From: Myroides sp. N17-2
Lineage (GTDB): Bacteria; Bacteroidota; Bacteroidia; Flavobacteriales; Flavobacteriaceae
Reading direction: 5' to 3'
Assembly (NCBI RefSeq): GCF_002286775.1
Contig: NZ_NSGJ01000038.1
Coordinates: 1 to 52,896, forward strand
Length of the DNA stretch: 52,896 nt
Positions 1 to 8,117 of this stretch are shown in pieces. Position numbers and translations under genes: made by a program. How positions within the stretch are numbered: position 1 is the stretch's first letter; each line of letters begins with the position of its first letter. The notes under the pieces are model-generated. The model saw nothing but the letters and a program-made list of their open reading frames with translations, was not told where the DNA came from and did not search any database.

Positions 1-2
1 CG

Positions 3-134
3 TTGAAAAACAAAGCAGTAAGCACCGTTACCAAATCGTTACCTGACTTCTTTGATTATCTCTATAAAAGCTTAGTATTCAATCGATACAGCTTTTTCCT
101 GAAAACTTTAAAATATAAATGTATGTTTTTTTGA
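3..134 (+). CDS. C-terminal fragment of an unidentified protein
   Basis: An open frame enters from the left edge and runs 43 codons to a TGA. The residues (mixed aromatic and basic, with DFFDYLYKSLVF and RYSFFLKTLKYK) look like the C-terminal tail of a real protein rather than random sequence. The fragment is too short to name. It converges on the glycosyltransferase gene, which fits a gene end here. It could also be a chance open frame. Confidence 0.4.
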   Translation: MKNKAVSTVTKSLPDFFDYLYKSLVFNRYSFFLKTLKYKCMFF

Positions 135-205
135 TTTATAAAAGAAAATAAGTTTCAACTGTTATAGTTTAAGAATAAAAAACAGATATTTGAATAGTGT
201 TTTTT

Positions 206-952
206 TTAACTAATCTTGTTTAATCTAATTAATTTCACATACTTCATAAACGAAAAGAATGATTGAATTAAAGAAAATGCTAAACCATCTATTCCATTTA
301 GAAATCCTTTCTTAAAGAAATAACAACGAATAAACGCTACTAATCCATTAAGAACGGGTTTAAATGCTGATACTTTTTTGCCGTTTTCATATAGCTGTTG
401 TGCTGCCCAAGTTGAATATTGATTTTTCTTATCAATAACTTGTTTATAAGACTCCCAACCATAGTGTAATATATGTACATTGACACTTTTCTCATTGGTA
501 CTTATTATATACTGATGAGCCATATGGGCAGAAGGATGAGCAGTTTTTTTATTAAAAAATCTCACTTTAGCATCTGGATACCAACCAGCATAGTTTATTA
601 ATTTTTCTCCTAAGAAGTTTTTAACTCTAAATTTAAAAGCATCATATTGGCTACTTTCATATTCGTTCTTTTTAATAAATTCTAAAGCATCAGTGTCTAG
701 AAACTCATCTGCATCCAAGTTCATTATCCAGTCATTTTTGCAATATTGTAGACCATGTGTTCTCTGAGGTCCATCGCCTAAAAAGGCTTGAGAGTATACT
801 TGAGCTCCTTTTGCTTCAGCTATTTCTACAGTTTTATCTTTACTATTAGAGTCTATGATGATTACTTCATCACAATATTGAAATAAAGCGTCAATACATT
901 TAGCGATATTCTTCTCTTCGTTAAATGTTATTACTAGTCCACTTATTGCCAT
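206..952 (-). CDS. Family 2 glycosyltransferase (LPS core type, KdtX/WaaE-like)
   Basis: A 248-residue GT-A glycosyltransferase, likely adding a sugar to lipopolysaccharide core or another envelope glycan at the cytoplasmic face of the inner membrane. The N-terminus (ISGLVITFNEEKNI) is the nucleotide-sugar binding strand of GT2 enzymes. IDSNSKDKT and the metal-binding NLDADEF (DxD type, about residue 80) follow at the expected distances. The length and the middle segment (FRVKNFLGEKLINYAGWYPDAKVRFF) match the short KdtX/WaaE-like group common in Bacteroidetes. A hydrophobic or aromatic C-terminal part (VAFIRCYFFKKGFLNG) probably touches the membrane. The gene stands alone. The donor and acceptor sugars cannot be read from the sequence. 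Confidence 0.85.
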   Translation of the reverse strand: MAISGLVITFNEEKNIAKCIDALFQYCDEVIIIDSNSKDKTVEIAEAKGAQVYSQAFLGDGPQRTHGLQYCKNDWIMNLDADEFLDTDALEFIKKNEYESSQYDAFKFRVKNFLGEKLINYAGWYPDAKVRFFNKKTAHPSAHMAHQYIISTNEKSVNVHILHYGWESYKQVIDKKNQYSTWAAQQLYENGKKVSAFKPVLNGLVAFIRCYFFKKGFLNGIDGLAFSLIQSFFSFMKYVKLIRLNKIS

Positions 953-1176
953 TTGTTTTGTAAGGTGTTAAAAAAAAACTAATTAAGGTGATTTTGTTAA
1001 TGTAGTTTATTCCGATTCGTCGTTAGGTTAATACGTCTGGTTAAAAGTATATCTTTTAAATGAAATTATTTGACTTTTAGCATTTTTTTAGTGTTCTAGT
1101 TAAGGATTATTACCTGTCTAGCGTATAGTTTAGTAGAAGAAAGATACTTTGTTAATTCAATTAGTGATGTTGAAAT

Positions 1177-1213
1177 AAACCAAAACAGCCCCTTGAAATA
1201 ACAAGAGGCTGTT
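1177..1213 (-). terminator. Intrinsic terminator of the LTA-synthase-like gene
   Basis: On the minus strand CAGCCTCTTG, a short loop and CAAGGGGCTG form a GC-containing stem (one wobble), followed by a T-rich stretch (TTTTGGTTT). It begins a few bases after the stop codon of the gene at 1220-3082. Confidence 0.75.
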
Positions 1214-1219
1214 GATGAT

Positions 1220-3082
1220 TTACTTTATTGTAAGTTGATTATTTTTTACTCGATGATTGAAAGATTGGATATATGCTTTAATGAATTTCTCCATTTCATT
1301 CCTCTTTGCAACTTCTGTATTCATTAGATTTTGCTTAAGTAATGGATCTTTTTTCCAATTGTAAAGACCTAATGTTTTCTTACCATCAAAGGCTAGATAA
1401 TAATCTCCTTTCTCGTAATTATAAATGTTATCAAGATAGTTTACTACGAAATCTTTATCAGATTTATACGACTTACCGTAAGTCACTACTTTAGTATTTA
1501 TCTGTAAGTAATCCATTAAACTAGGCAAGATATCTATCTGCTGAAAGTTCTTTTCAACTTTCTCAGTAGTCATATTTGTATCTCCAGGAGCTAAGAATAA
1601 GATAGGTATGCGGAATTTACCTACATTCGTTTTCCATTCCTCTTCTTGAGGCTCAGCACAGGTATGGTCAGCTGTGATGATAAATATCGTATTGTTATAC
1701 CAGTCTTTTGTCTTAGCAGTTTCGAAGAACTTCTTCAGTGCATGATCAGCGTAAGCGATAGACTCGTGGATATCTGCTTGTCCTTTAGGGAATTTTCCTT
1801 TGTATCTATCAGGGATAGTATATGGACTGTGTGAAGATATCGTAAATAAAGTAGTGAAGAAAGGCTTCTTAAACTCATCTAATTTCTTTGCATAAAATTG
1901 TAAGAATTCTTCATCGAATATTCCCCAGGCACCATCGAATGCCTCAGGACCTTCGTATTCGTTCTTGCCATAATACTCTTCAAATCCTGCTACATTTGCA
2001 TACTGATCGAAGTTCTGACTACCATTAAATGCTCCGTGAAAGAACGCAGTATGATACCCATATTCTTTTAGTACTTTAGGCAGTGTGTATACATCGTTTA
2101 ACGCATAACTAGATGATATGAACGTTCTGTTCATTAAGCTAGGTATACTTGAGATTGAAGAGGGTACAGCATCTATAGATACTTTTCCATTTGCAAAAGC
2201 ATTTTCAAAGAAGTGACTGTTCTGAGCTAATGAATCCATAAATGGAGTTAATCCTCTATTCATAGTCTCTCTACCAAAGCTTTCTACGATTAATAGCACA
2301 ACGTTCTTTTTGTTGATACTATCATATCTAAACTCTTGTACAGGGTTAAATATCTTATCTAATTCTGTGTCTGTATAAAAGTGTACTTCTTCTAGATTTT
2401 CACTTTTCCCCATTGTCTTAAGTACTGAGAAAGGAGTGTTTAATACTAAGGCAGTATTCTTAAGTCCTCCGTATTGAGAGGCATCTACTAAGCGTATTGG
2501 TTTTGGTTGAACACCACCACGACCTAATACCAACATTATTCCAACCACTAATATAGTGATGATGGTATCTTTAATATTAAATCTACTATTTTTAATCTTA
2601 AAGTTAATCTTGCGGTATATTAACCAGAAGAATAAGAAAGATAAAAACATAAATAGAGGAATCCACCAATAGTCAAAGATGAAGTTTTTTAATAAACCTG
2701 GTAACTCCTGTTCCATACCACTAGCAGTAATGAAAGCATACGAACTACGACGTCCTATAAACTTAAAGTATTCGTAATCTACATAGTTTAAACATAAGAA
2801 GAAAATATTCACCAAGAAGAAACTATAAAATAAGAACTTCTGATATCCTTTATTTGATTGAAACTTACCTGGGAATAAATGCAATAGTGCAAATCCTATA
2901 TTAATAAATCCTAATGCAGCTAAGTCAAAACGTACTCCGCCTATAAAGACTTTTAAATCCCACGGATCTAGTAGATGTGCATTATAGAAATAAAAACCTA
3001 TTCTACACAGTTGGTAGAAGAAGAAGATTAATAAAAACCTCTTGAAAAACAAGAGACAGTTTTGAGAAAATAATTTACTCAT
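1220..3082 (-). CDS. LTA-synthase-like membrane phosphotransferase/sulfatase
   Basis: A 620-residue inner-membrane protein of the LtaS/MdoB/EptA alkaline-phosphatase superfamily. About five hydrophobic helices occupy residues 10-180, followed by a large extracytoplasmic catalytic domain. Seen in that domain are E267 in LLIVESFGRE (metal ligand), S302 in GKVSID at the nucleophile position (Thr in LtaS), HSPYT, and D472-H473 in ITADHTC. The family transfers phosphoglycerol or phosphoethanolamine from lipid donors. In a Gram-negative flavobacterium the target is more likely an envelope glycan or lipid than teichoic acid, which is inference. The start at 3082 is preferred because the longer frame to 3127 begins inside the terminator of the upstream dapD gene. 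Confidence 0.85.
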   Translation of the reverse strand: MSKLFSQNCLLFFKRFLLIFFFYQLCRIGFYFYNAHLLDPWDLKVFIGGVRFDLAALGFINIGFALLHLFPGKFQSNKGYQKFLFYSFFLVNIFFLCLNYVDYEYFKFIGRRSSYAFITASGMEQELPGLLKNFIFDYWWIPLFMFLSFLFFWLIYRKINFKIKNSRFNIKDTIITILVVGIMLVLGRGGVQPKPIRLVDASQYGGLKNTALVLNTPFSVLKTMGKSENLEEVHFYTDTELDKIFNPVQEFRYDSINKKNVVLLIVESFGRETMNRGLTPFMDSLAQNSHFFENAFANGKVSIDAVPSSISSIPSLMNRTFISSSYALNDVYTLPKVLKEYGYHTAFFHGAFNGSQNFDQYANVAGFEEYYGKNEYEGPEAFDGAWGIFDEEFLQFYAKKLDEFKKPFFTTLFTISSHSPYTIPDRYKGKFPKGQADIHESIAYADHALKKFFETAKTKDWYNNTIFIITADHTCAEPQEEEWKTNVGKFRIPILFLAPGDTNMTTEKVEKNFQQIDILPSLMDYLQINTKVVTYGKSYKSDKDFVVNYLDNIYNYEKGDYYLAFDGKKTLGLYNWKKDPLLKQNLMNTEVAKRNEMEKFIKAYIQSFNHRVKNNQLTIK

Positions 3083-3111
3083 AATGAATTTTAAAAAAAA
3101 CTTAGTAATAA

Positions 3112-3140
3112 ATAAAAAACAGAGCACTCTAAAGTGCCCT
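3112..3140 (-). terminator. Intrinsic terminator of dapD
   Basis: On the minus strand AGGGCACT-TTAG-AGTGCTCT forms a stem with one wobble pair, followed at once by TGTTTTTTATTT. It sits 28 bases after the dapD stop and separates it from the phosphotransferase gene. Confidence 0.8.
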
Positions 3141-3167
3141 GCTTAGATTTTATATATTTAAGGGATG

Positions 3168-3983
3168 TTACACTGCTACGTTATACTCTCTAAGTGCATC
3201 ATTTAATGATGTCTTAAGATCTGTAGATGGTTTTCTCTGACCGATGATTAAAGCACATGGTACTTGGAATTCACCAGCAGGAAATTTTTTAGTATATGAA
3301 CCAGGGATTACCACTGAACGCTCAGGTACATATCCTTTTATTTCTACAGGAGTATCTCCTGTCACATCTATAATTTTAGTAGATGCTGTAAGTACTACAT
3401 TAGCACCTAATACAGCCTCTTTACCTACGCGAACACCTTCTACTACGATACAACGAGATCCGATGAATGCATTATCTTCAATGATTACTGGAGCCGCTTG
3501 TAATGGTTCTAATACACCACCAATACCTACACCACCTGATAAGTGAACGTTTTTACCGATCTGTGCACATGATCCTACAGTAGCCCATGTATCTACCATC
3601 GTTCCCTCATCTACATAAGCACCGATATTTACATAAGATGGCATTAAGATAACACCTGTAGAGATATACGCTCCATGACGAGCCACAGCATTAGGCACTA
3701 CTCTGATACCTTTCTCAGCATAATTTCTTTTTAGTGGCATTTTATCGTGGTATTCGAAGATACCTGCTTCTAGCGTTTCCATCTTTTGGATAGGGAAGTA
3801 TAGCACTACTGCTTTTTTAATCCATTCATTGATTTGCCATTCAGTACCTTTTGGTTCAGCTACACGCAATTTACCACTGTCAATAAGCTCTATAACTTCA
3901 CGAATAGTATTTTGAGTATTTTGATCTTGTAAAAGTGAGCGGTCGTCCCACGCTTTTTCGATTACTTCTTGTAAGTGCGTCAT
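3168..3983 (-). CDS. dapD: 2,3,4,5-tetrahydropyridine-2,6-dicarboxylate N-succinyltransferase
   Basis: The cytoplasmic lysine/meso-diaminopimelate pathway enzyme that succinylates tetrahydrodipicolinate with succinyl-CoA. The 271-residue length is normal. An alpha-helical N-terminal third (IEKAWDDRSLL, WQINEWIKKAVVLYF) is followed by hexapeptide repeats of a left-handed beta helix from about residue 95 (GAYISTGVILMPSYVNIGAYVDEGTMVDTWATVGS split over several coils, then GGVLEPLQAAPVIIEDNAFIGSRCIVVEGVRVG). These segments are the DapD family signature. The C-terminus carries the acyl-CoA side (VIPGSYTKKFPAGEFQVPCALIIGQRK). A good terminator follows. The dehydrogenase gene lies 31 bases upstream in the same direction, so the two may be co-transcribed. 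Confidence 0.96.
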   Translation of the reverse strand: MTHLQEVIEKAWDDRSLLQDQNTQNTIREVIELIDSGKLRVAEPKGTEWQINEWIKKAVVLYFPIQKMETLEAGIFEYHDKMPLKRNYAEKGIRVVPNAVARHGAYISTGVILMPSYVNIGAYVDEGTMVDTWATVGSCAQIGKNVHLSGGVGIGGVLEPLQAAPVIIEDNAFIGSRCIVVEGVRVGKEAVLGANVVLTASTKIIDVTGDTPVEIKGYVPERSVVIPGSYTKKFPAGEFQVPCALIIGQRKPSTDLKTSLNDALREYNVAV

Positions 3984-4014
3984 CTGTATTAGATTGAGGT
4001 TTATTAATATATAA

Positions 4015-4854
4015 TTATTGAATAGCTTTGATTACAGCCATTAAGTCTTGTTCTGCTAATCCTTGTCCACTAGCGTTGGCATATGCCTGCTCTGTCGCCT
4101 GTGTTAATGCTGTATTCCATCCAGCATCTTGTGCTAGTCGGATATCTTTTAGCATAAACTTCAGTGGAAATGCAGCAGGATATTCATCGCTAATCACGGC
4201 AGGAGTCTTTATCTTGCTCATTCCAGAACCACAAGCACTGTCATTTACTATCGCAGTCATCAGCTCTCTGCTTACACCATTTTGTTCAGCGAATAATACA
4301 GTCTCTGCGAGTCCCTGTACTACCACCGCCATATAGTAGTTAATCGCTAGTTTAGCCTTGCTACCATTACCTGCTTCTCCTAAGTAATAGTGACTTTTTC
4401 CCATTATTTCGAAGAATGGAATAGCACCTTCATAGACTTCTTTTTCCCCGCCGACTAAGAATAGTAGAGTTCCATCTATCGCAGGCTTCACACTACCAGA
4501 TACAGGCGCATCTAGATAATGACCACCTTTTAGTTGGATAGCTTTACTAATATTAGTTGCTAGGTTAGGAGAGATTGTACTGCTGTTGATAAATACCTTT
4601 CTCGAGATATCATTAGTCACTATCTGATTAAACATATCCTCTACTATAGCATCATCAGGTAAAGTTAAGAATATGATATCTGTATGCGTGATAAAATTAT
4701 TGATATCATCTAAAGGTGTTGCTCCTAAAGCAATTAATGGAGAAGATTTAGTTATATCTCTTCTGTAAAAGTTAACCTTGTATCCAGCTTTTAAAAGATT
4801 AGTAGCCATCGGAGCTCCCATATTCCCTAGTCCTATCCATCCTAATGTTTTCAT
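4015..4854 (-). CDS. NAD(P)-dependent beta-hydroxyacid dehydrogenase
   Basis: A 279-residue cytoplasmic oxidoreductase of the 3-hydroxyisobutyrate dehydrogenase / tartronate semialdehyde reductase family. The Rossmann nucleotide-binding motif GLGNMG is at residues 8-13. The substrate-binding signature DAPVSGS is at 115-121, followed by GTLLFLVGG. The catalytic lysine motif GxxxKxxxN fits K168 and N172. The RR after the second strand (residues 31-32) suggests a preference for NADP, as in other members with basic residues there; this is inference. The substrate cannot be named. Members in similar organisms are often annotated only as NAD(P)-dependent oxidoreductase. It precedes dapD by 31 bases. 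Confidence 0.9.
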   Translation of the reverse strand: MKTLGWIGLGNMGAPMATNLLKAGYKVNFYRRDITKSSPLIALGATPLDDINNFITHTDIIFLTLPDDAIVEDMFNQIVTNDISRKVFINSSTISPNLATNISKAIQLKGGHYLDAPVSGSVKPAIDGTLLFLVGGEKEVYEGAIPFFEIMGKSHYYLGEAGNGSKAKLAINYYMAVVVQGLAETVLFAEQNGVSRELMTAIVNDSACGSGMSKIKTPAVISDEYPAAFPLKFMLKDIRLAQDAGWNTALTQATEQAYANASGQGLAEQDLMAVIKAIQ

Positions 4855-5194
4855 ATCTCTTAATTTTTGTATTGAGGTTAACGATAAAGCAAATATAGCG
4901 ATAATTTTTTTTTGGATTAATAATCAGATTACTTACTCTTTACCTTAAATAGCAAAAAAATAATCCTCTGTATTCTATCATCCCTATCTATTATCAAAAT
5001 CAACTATAATACCAATCTCAACAAATAATCAATCAACCTAAAACAAACAGCCCAACCTCCATAAGAAAGGTTTAAGTAAATGAGTAATGGTTAACCCATC
5101 AAAACTCAAATTTGCATCAAGCTCAAATATCTCTAAAGTCAATGAATAATAACTGAAGTATAGCTGGAGATTTGTTCGATAAAATGCCTTTCTA

Positions 5195-5232
5195 CTCGAC
5201 TATTCTCGAGGTATTCTCGACGAATAGTCGAG
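5195..5232. repeat. Nested palindrome (11-bp perfect outer arms)
   Basis: CTCGACTATTC (5195-5205) is exactly the reverse complement of GAATAGTCGAG (5222-5232). Inside it, TCGAG and CTCGA pair across a GTATT loop with a single bulged C, giving a nearly continuous 16-bp stem. No T-run follows on either side, so it does not look like a terminator. It lies far from both neighbouring genes. It could be a protein-binding site, an extragenic palindrome of a dispersed family, or a small structured RNA. Confidence 0.8.
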
Positions 5233-5634
5233 CAACTTGCTATTAGTAGTAGTGTTTATAAGGGATGAGATGCATATATGGCAATAGTGATCTTTATTTT
5301 AATTTTGTTTATTGTGTTTATTAGTAAGTGTTTGTGTTGATTTTTGGTGAAAAAAAAGTGAAGTATTTTTTTTGGTATTGTGCATTATTTAGTTGATTTA
5401 GGAAGGGATTAGTAATAAAAGAAGTGGAATAAACTACTAAAAGAGGTCTAAAGAAGTTGTTTTGAACCAAAAAACAAAAAAAGATAGAGTGAGTTTTTAA
5501 GAGAGTAGATGGGGTAAGTAGTATTGCTAAAAGGAAAAAAGTAGACTGTTAGTGCTATTTGTTTCTGAGTGATAGAGAATCACTGTTGGTAGTAAAAAGA
5601 GAAAATACAAATAAAATACTCGGAGATTGAAGAT

Positions 5635-5642
5635 TATATTTG
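5635..5642 (+). promoter_or_regulatory. -7 promoter element of the AraC gene
   Basis: TATATTTG matches the Bacteroidetes -7 consensus TAnnTTTG. Transcription would begin just after it, before the ATG at 5661. This argues against the upstream TTG at 5640, which lies inside the element, as the start codon. Confidence 0.55.
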
Positions 5643-5660
5643 CCTTGTAGTTTAGTAGAT

Positions 5661-6524
5661 ATGAAGAATATAAAATGGGAAACATTAGAGCGATTAAAAG
5701 ATAGTTTTGAAGAATTCGAGACAAGGGATCGCTATATCTATATGCCATTTATTAATACGAATTACTATCCTGCTGAGCCTTATCGCTCTAATTATTATGG
5801 GATAGGACTATTAGAGTCAGGGGAAATTACCTTCTATATTGATCTGACGGAATACACGATTACGGGACCTGCTATTATTTTTGCAGATACTATTTCAATT
5901 AAACGTTGGGATAAGGCTGGTACTAACTATGAGATGAAAACTATACTCTTCTCAGAAGACTTTCTGCAAGACAAATTAGTGGAGAGTAATGTGTTGACTT
6001 CATTCTCTGATTTGTCAAGTTTAGGGGGATGTGTGACTCAGTTAAGCCCCTTAGAGTTTGATCGTTTTGAGACGATGTTTAAGGTGATTGATTTGAACTA
6101 TGATTCGGCTAGTCCATTTCACGCTGAGGTAATACGTGGTGTGGTGTACAGTATGGTCAATGAGGTGGCTTATCTCTATGAGAAATATGGCAATGCTACT
6201 AAGCATCTTCACAACCTTGCTCTTCGTTTTAGAGAAGCTGTTGGCAAACAATGTAAAGAACAAAGAAGTGTACAGTATTATGCTGATTATCTAAACATAC
6301 ACCCCAAATACCTAAGTCACGTCATTTCTTCAGAGACAGGACTAACGGCAAGTGAATGGATACAAAACCAAGTTATCTTAGAGGCAAAGATTTTGCTTCA
6401 AGATAAGAACCTATCTATCGGAACTATCACTGAGATACTGCACTTCAGTGACCAGAGTACCTTCGGTAAATACTTTAAAAAATATAGTGGAATCAATCCA
6501 ACTGCGTATCGCCATACTTTATAG
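5661..6524 (+). CDS. AraC family transcriptional regulator
   Basis: A 287-residue regulator. The N-terminal two thirds are a sensing domain with a cupin-like feel (YYGIGLLESGEITFYIDLTEYTI split over beta strands). The C-terminal about 100 residues hold the two helix-turn-helix units of AraC proteins: the first around YYADYLNIHPKYLSHVISSETG, the second around IGTITEILHFSDQSTFGKYFKKYSG, ending in the usual NPTAYR. The start at 5661 follows a TAnnTTTG promoter. It lies upstream of and in the same direction as the RND efflux genes, so control of that pump is plausible but inferred. The inducing signal is unknown. Confidence 0.92.
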   Translation: MKNIKWETLERLKDSFEEFETRDRYIYMPFINTNYYPAEPYRSNYYGIGLLESGEITFYIDLTEYTITGPAIIFADTISIKRWDKAGTNYEMKTILFSEDFLQDKLVESNVLTSFSDLSSLGGCVTQLSPLEFDRFETMFKVIDLNYDSASPFHAEVIRGVVYSMVNEVAYLYEKYGNATKHLHNLALRFREAVGKQCKEQRSVQYYADYLNIHPKYLSHVISSETGLTASEWIQNQVILEAKILLQDKNLSIGTITEILHFSDQSTFGKYFKKYSGINPTAYRHTL

Positions 6525-6983
6525 ATAATATTCTATAAGGTTCTTCTAATGTTATGCTTTTTTGTTCTAAGAAGGCAATAAAGAACTATGTATCTAAATG
6601 ATTATAACTTACTTATTGGCTAAATATTAAGTATTTAGAATGATTATAGTTAAAGTTTACAAAACCGACATATTGAACATCTATACCGAGTTATTGGGCT
6701 TGTCTGTTCTTCTTGATAGGAGGACTTTTGCAATAGAATGTTATTCGTGAAATACCTATACGTAAGTAGCGTACATATACCTAAACGATATGATTTAGAA
6801 CGGAATAATCACGCTATTAGTACTTAGGTAAGAGCCATCTTGATTTCTATAATCTTACCTTTTGACTAAAATTGCTACTTTTTAGCCCTTTCACTTCGAA
6901 CCTTTAGCGAATACTTTTGCTACGTTAAAAAAAGGTATTATCACTAGTAACGCAATAGTTCAATATTTAATAAATAATTAGAG
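6525..6983. other. Leader region of the RND efflux genes
   Basis: About 460 bases without a gene. The only recognisable element is the TAnnTTTG match at 6912-6919. The rest is AT-rich with no clear repeat that would mark an AraC binding site. Confidence 0.5.
6912..6919 (+). promoter_or_regulatory. Probable -7 promoter element of the RND genes
   Basis: TACTTTTG matches TAnnTTTG, 65 bases before the start codon of the membrane fusion gene. I see no good TTG -33 element at the standard spacing, which could mean activator dependence. Confidence 0.45.
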
Positions 6984-8105
6984 ATGAAAAAAACATCTAC
7001 TTTTTTAGGTCTTACTGCAATAGCCTTATTATGGGCGTGTCAAGATAAAAAACAAGAGGGAGAATGGGGAGCTGAGGGGCCTGCTGAGCAGTATCCTGTC
7101 CTGTCTGTGAAAACAGAAAAAGCCAATTTATTTACAGATTACCCCGTAGTACTACAAGGAATCAAAGACGTAGAGATGCGTCCGAAGATAGACGGGTTCG
7201 TAGAAGCGATCTATGTAGACGAGGGGCAAACAGTGAAGAAAGGGCAGCCCTTATTCAAAATATACGCTCCTCAATATCACGAAGAGAGTATGGCTGCGGT
7301 AGCGTCTATTAAGAATGCGGAGGCAGAATTAAATAATGCGCGTATGCAGGTAGCGAAAGCGAAGCCGTTAGTGAAAGAGGGAATTATCAGTAATTATGAA
7401 TTAGAGTCGGCAGAATATGCACAGCGAAGTAAGGAGGCTCAGTTAGCACAAAGCAAAGCAAATTTAAATAACGCACAGGCTAATGTGGGATACACGCAAG
7501 TAGTAGCTCCTTTTGATGGAGTGATAGGGCTGATCCCTTATAAAGTAGGAGCTTTAGTAAGTAGTGCTTCTCCTGAAGCATTAACTACAGTATCCGAAAT
7601 TAGTAGTATCAATGCGTACTTCTCGATGAACGAAAAAGAGTTTATTGACTTTATGCAAAAAAATGGAGAGCAAACAATGCAACAGCGATTAGCAAGCCTT
7701 CAGGAGGTAACATTAATCTTAGCAAATGGCAGTGAATACAATCAAAAAGGAAAGATTAACACAGTGAGTGGGCAAGTAGATCCGCAGACGGGTAGTGTGA
7801 ACTTTAGAGCGATATTCACTAATCCACAAGGGCTACTGCGCAGTGGGAACAGTGCTACTATCCGTGTATATGAAGAAGTAGCAAGTGCTATCCTCGTTCC
7901 TCAGAAAGCAACATTCGAAGTACAGGGTAAACGCTTTGTATACGTGGCAGATGCTACAGGTGTAGTGAAGAGTACCGAGATTAGTGTGTTAGAGAAAGTT
8001 CCGAATAGTCAATATTTCGTAGTCACTAAAGGACTTAAATCGGGAGATAAGATCGTAAGTGCTGATATAGGTGGACTGAGAGAAGGAACTAAGATTAAAA
8101 TGTAA
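6984..8105 (+). CDS. RND efflux membrane fusion lipoprotein
   Basis: The periplasmic adaptor (AcrA/MexA type, 373 residues) linking an RND pump to its outer-membrane channel. A lipoprotein signal ends at Cys19 (LLWAC), so the protein is probably lipid-anchored. PVVLQGIKDVEMRPKIDGFVEAIYV and GQTVKKGQPLF are the first half of the lipoyl-like domain. A coiled-coil hairpin follows at about 95-165 (AAVASIKNAEAELNNARMQVAKAKP, then SKEAQLAQSKANLNNAQANVGYTQ). The lipoyl half APFDGVIG, beta-barrel and membrane-proximal segments complete the order. It is the first gene of the pump operon, 12 bases before the transporter gene. The substrates are not readable; multidrug export is typical of the family. 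Confidence 0.95.
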   Translation: MKKTSTFLGLTAIALLWACQDKKQEGEWGAEGPAEQYPVLSVKTEKANLFTDYPVVLQGIKDVEMRPKIDGFVEAIYVDEGQTVKKGQPLFKIYAPQYHEESMAAVASIKNAEAELNNARMQVAKAKPLVKEGIISNYELESAEYAQRSKEAQLAQSKANLNNAQANVGYTQVVAPFDGVIGLIPYKVGALVSSASPEALTTVSEISSINAYFSMNEKEFIDFMQKNGEQTMQQRLASLQEVTLILANGSEYNQKGKINTVSGQVDPQTGSVNFRAIFTNPQGLLRSGNSATIRVYEEVASAILVPQKATFEVQGKRFVYVADATGVVKSTEISVLEKVPNSQYFVVTKGLKSGDKIVSADIGGLREGTKIKM

Positions 8106-8117
8106 GGGAGAAGAGAT

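Larger units (their letters stand above)
4855..5660. other. 800-bp gene-free stretch with a nested palindrome
   Basis: No convincing gene is seen: the only sizeable open frame (minus strand, about 5527-5748) overlaps the promoter and start of the AraC gene and reads as low-complexity hydrophobic sequence. The region holds a striking palindrome (5195-5232) and, at its right edge, the AraC gene promoter. The rest is AT-rich with runs of A and T. Confidence 0.6.

Noticed and set aside
1646..1834. Plus-strand open frame inside the LTA-synthase-like gene
   Set aside because: It lies wholly within a long, motif-bearing gene on the other strand and has no family features.
3083..3127. Longer N-terminus of the LTA-synthase-like protein
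   Set aside because: The upstream start lies inside the dapD terminator; the ATG at 3082 gives a normal membrane-protein start.
5195..5232. Palindrome as a transcription terminator
   Set aside because: No T-run follows on either strand and the nearest gene ends or starts are hundreds of bases away.
5527..5748. Minus-strand open frame of 73 codons
   Set aside because: It overlaps the promoter and start of the AraC gene and is a low-complexity hydrophobic translation of AT-rich DNA.
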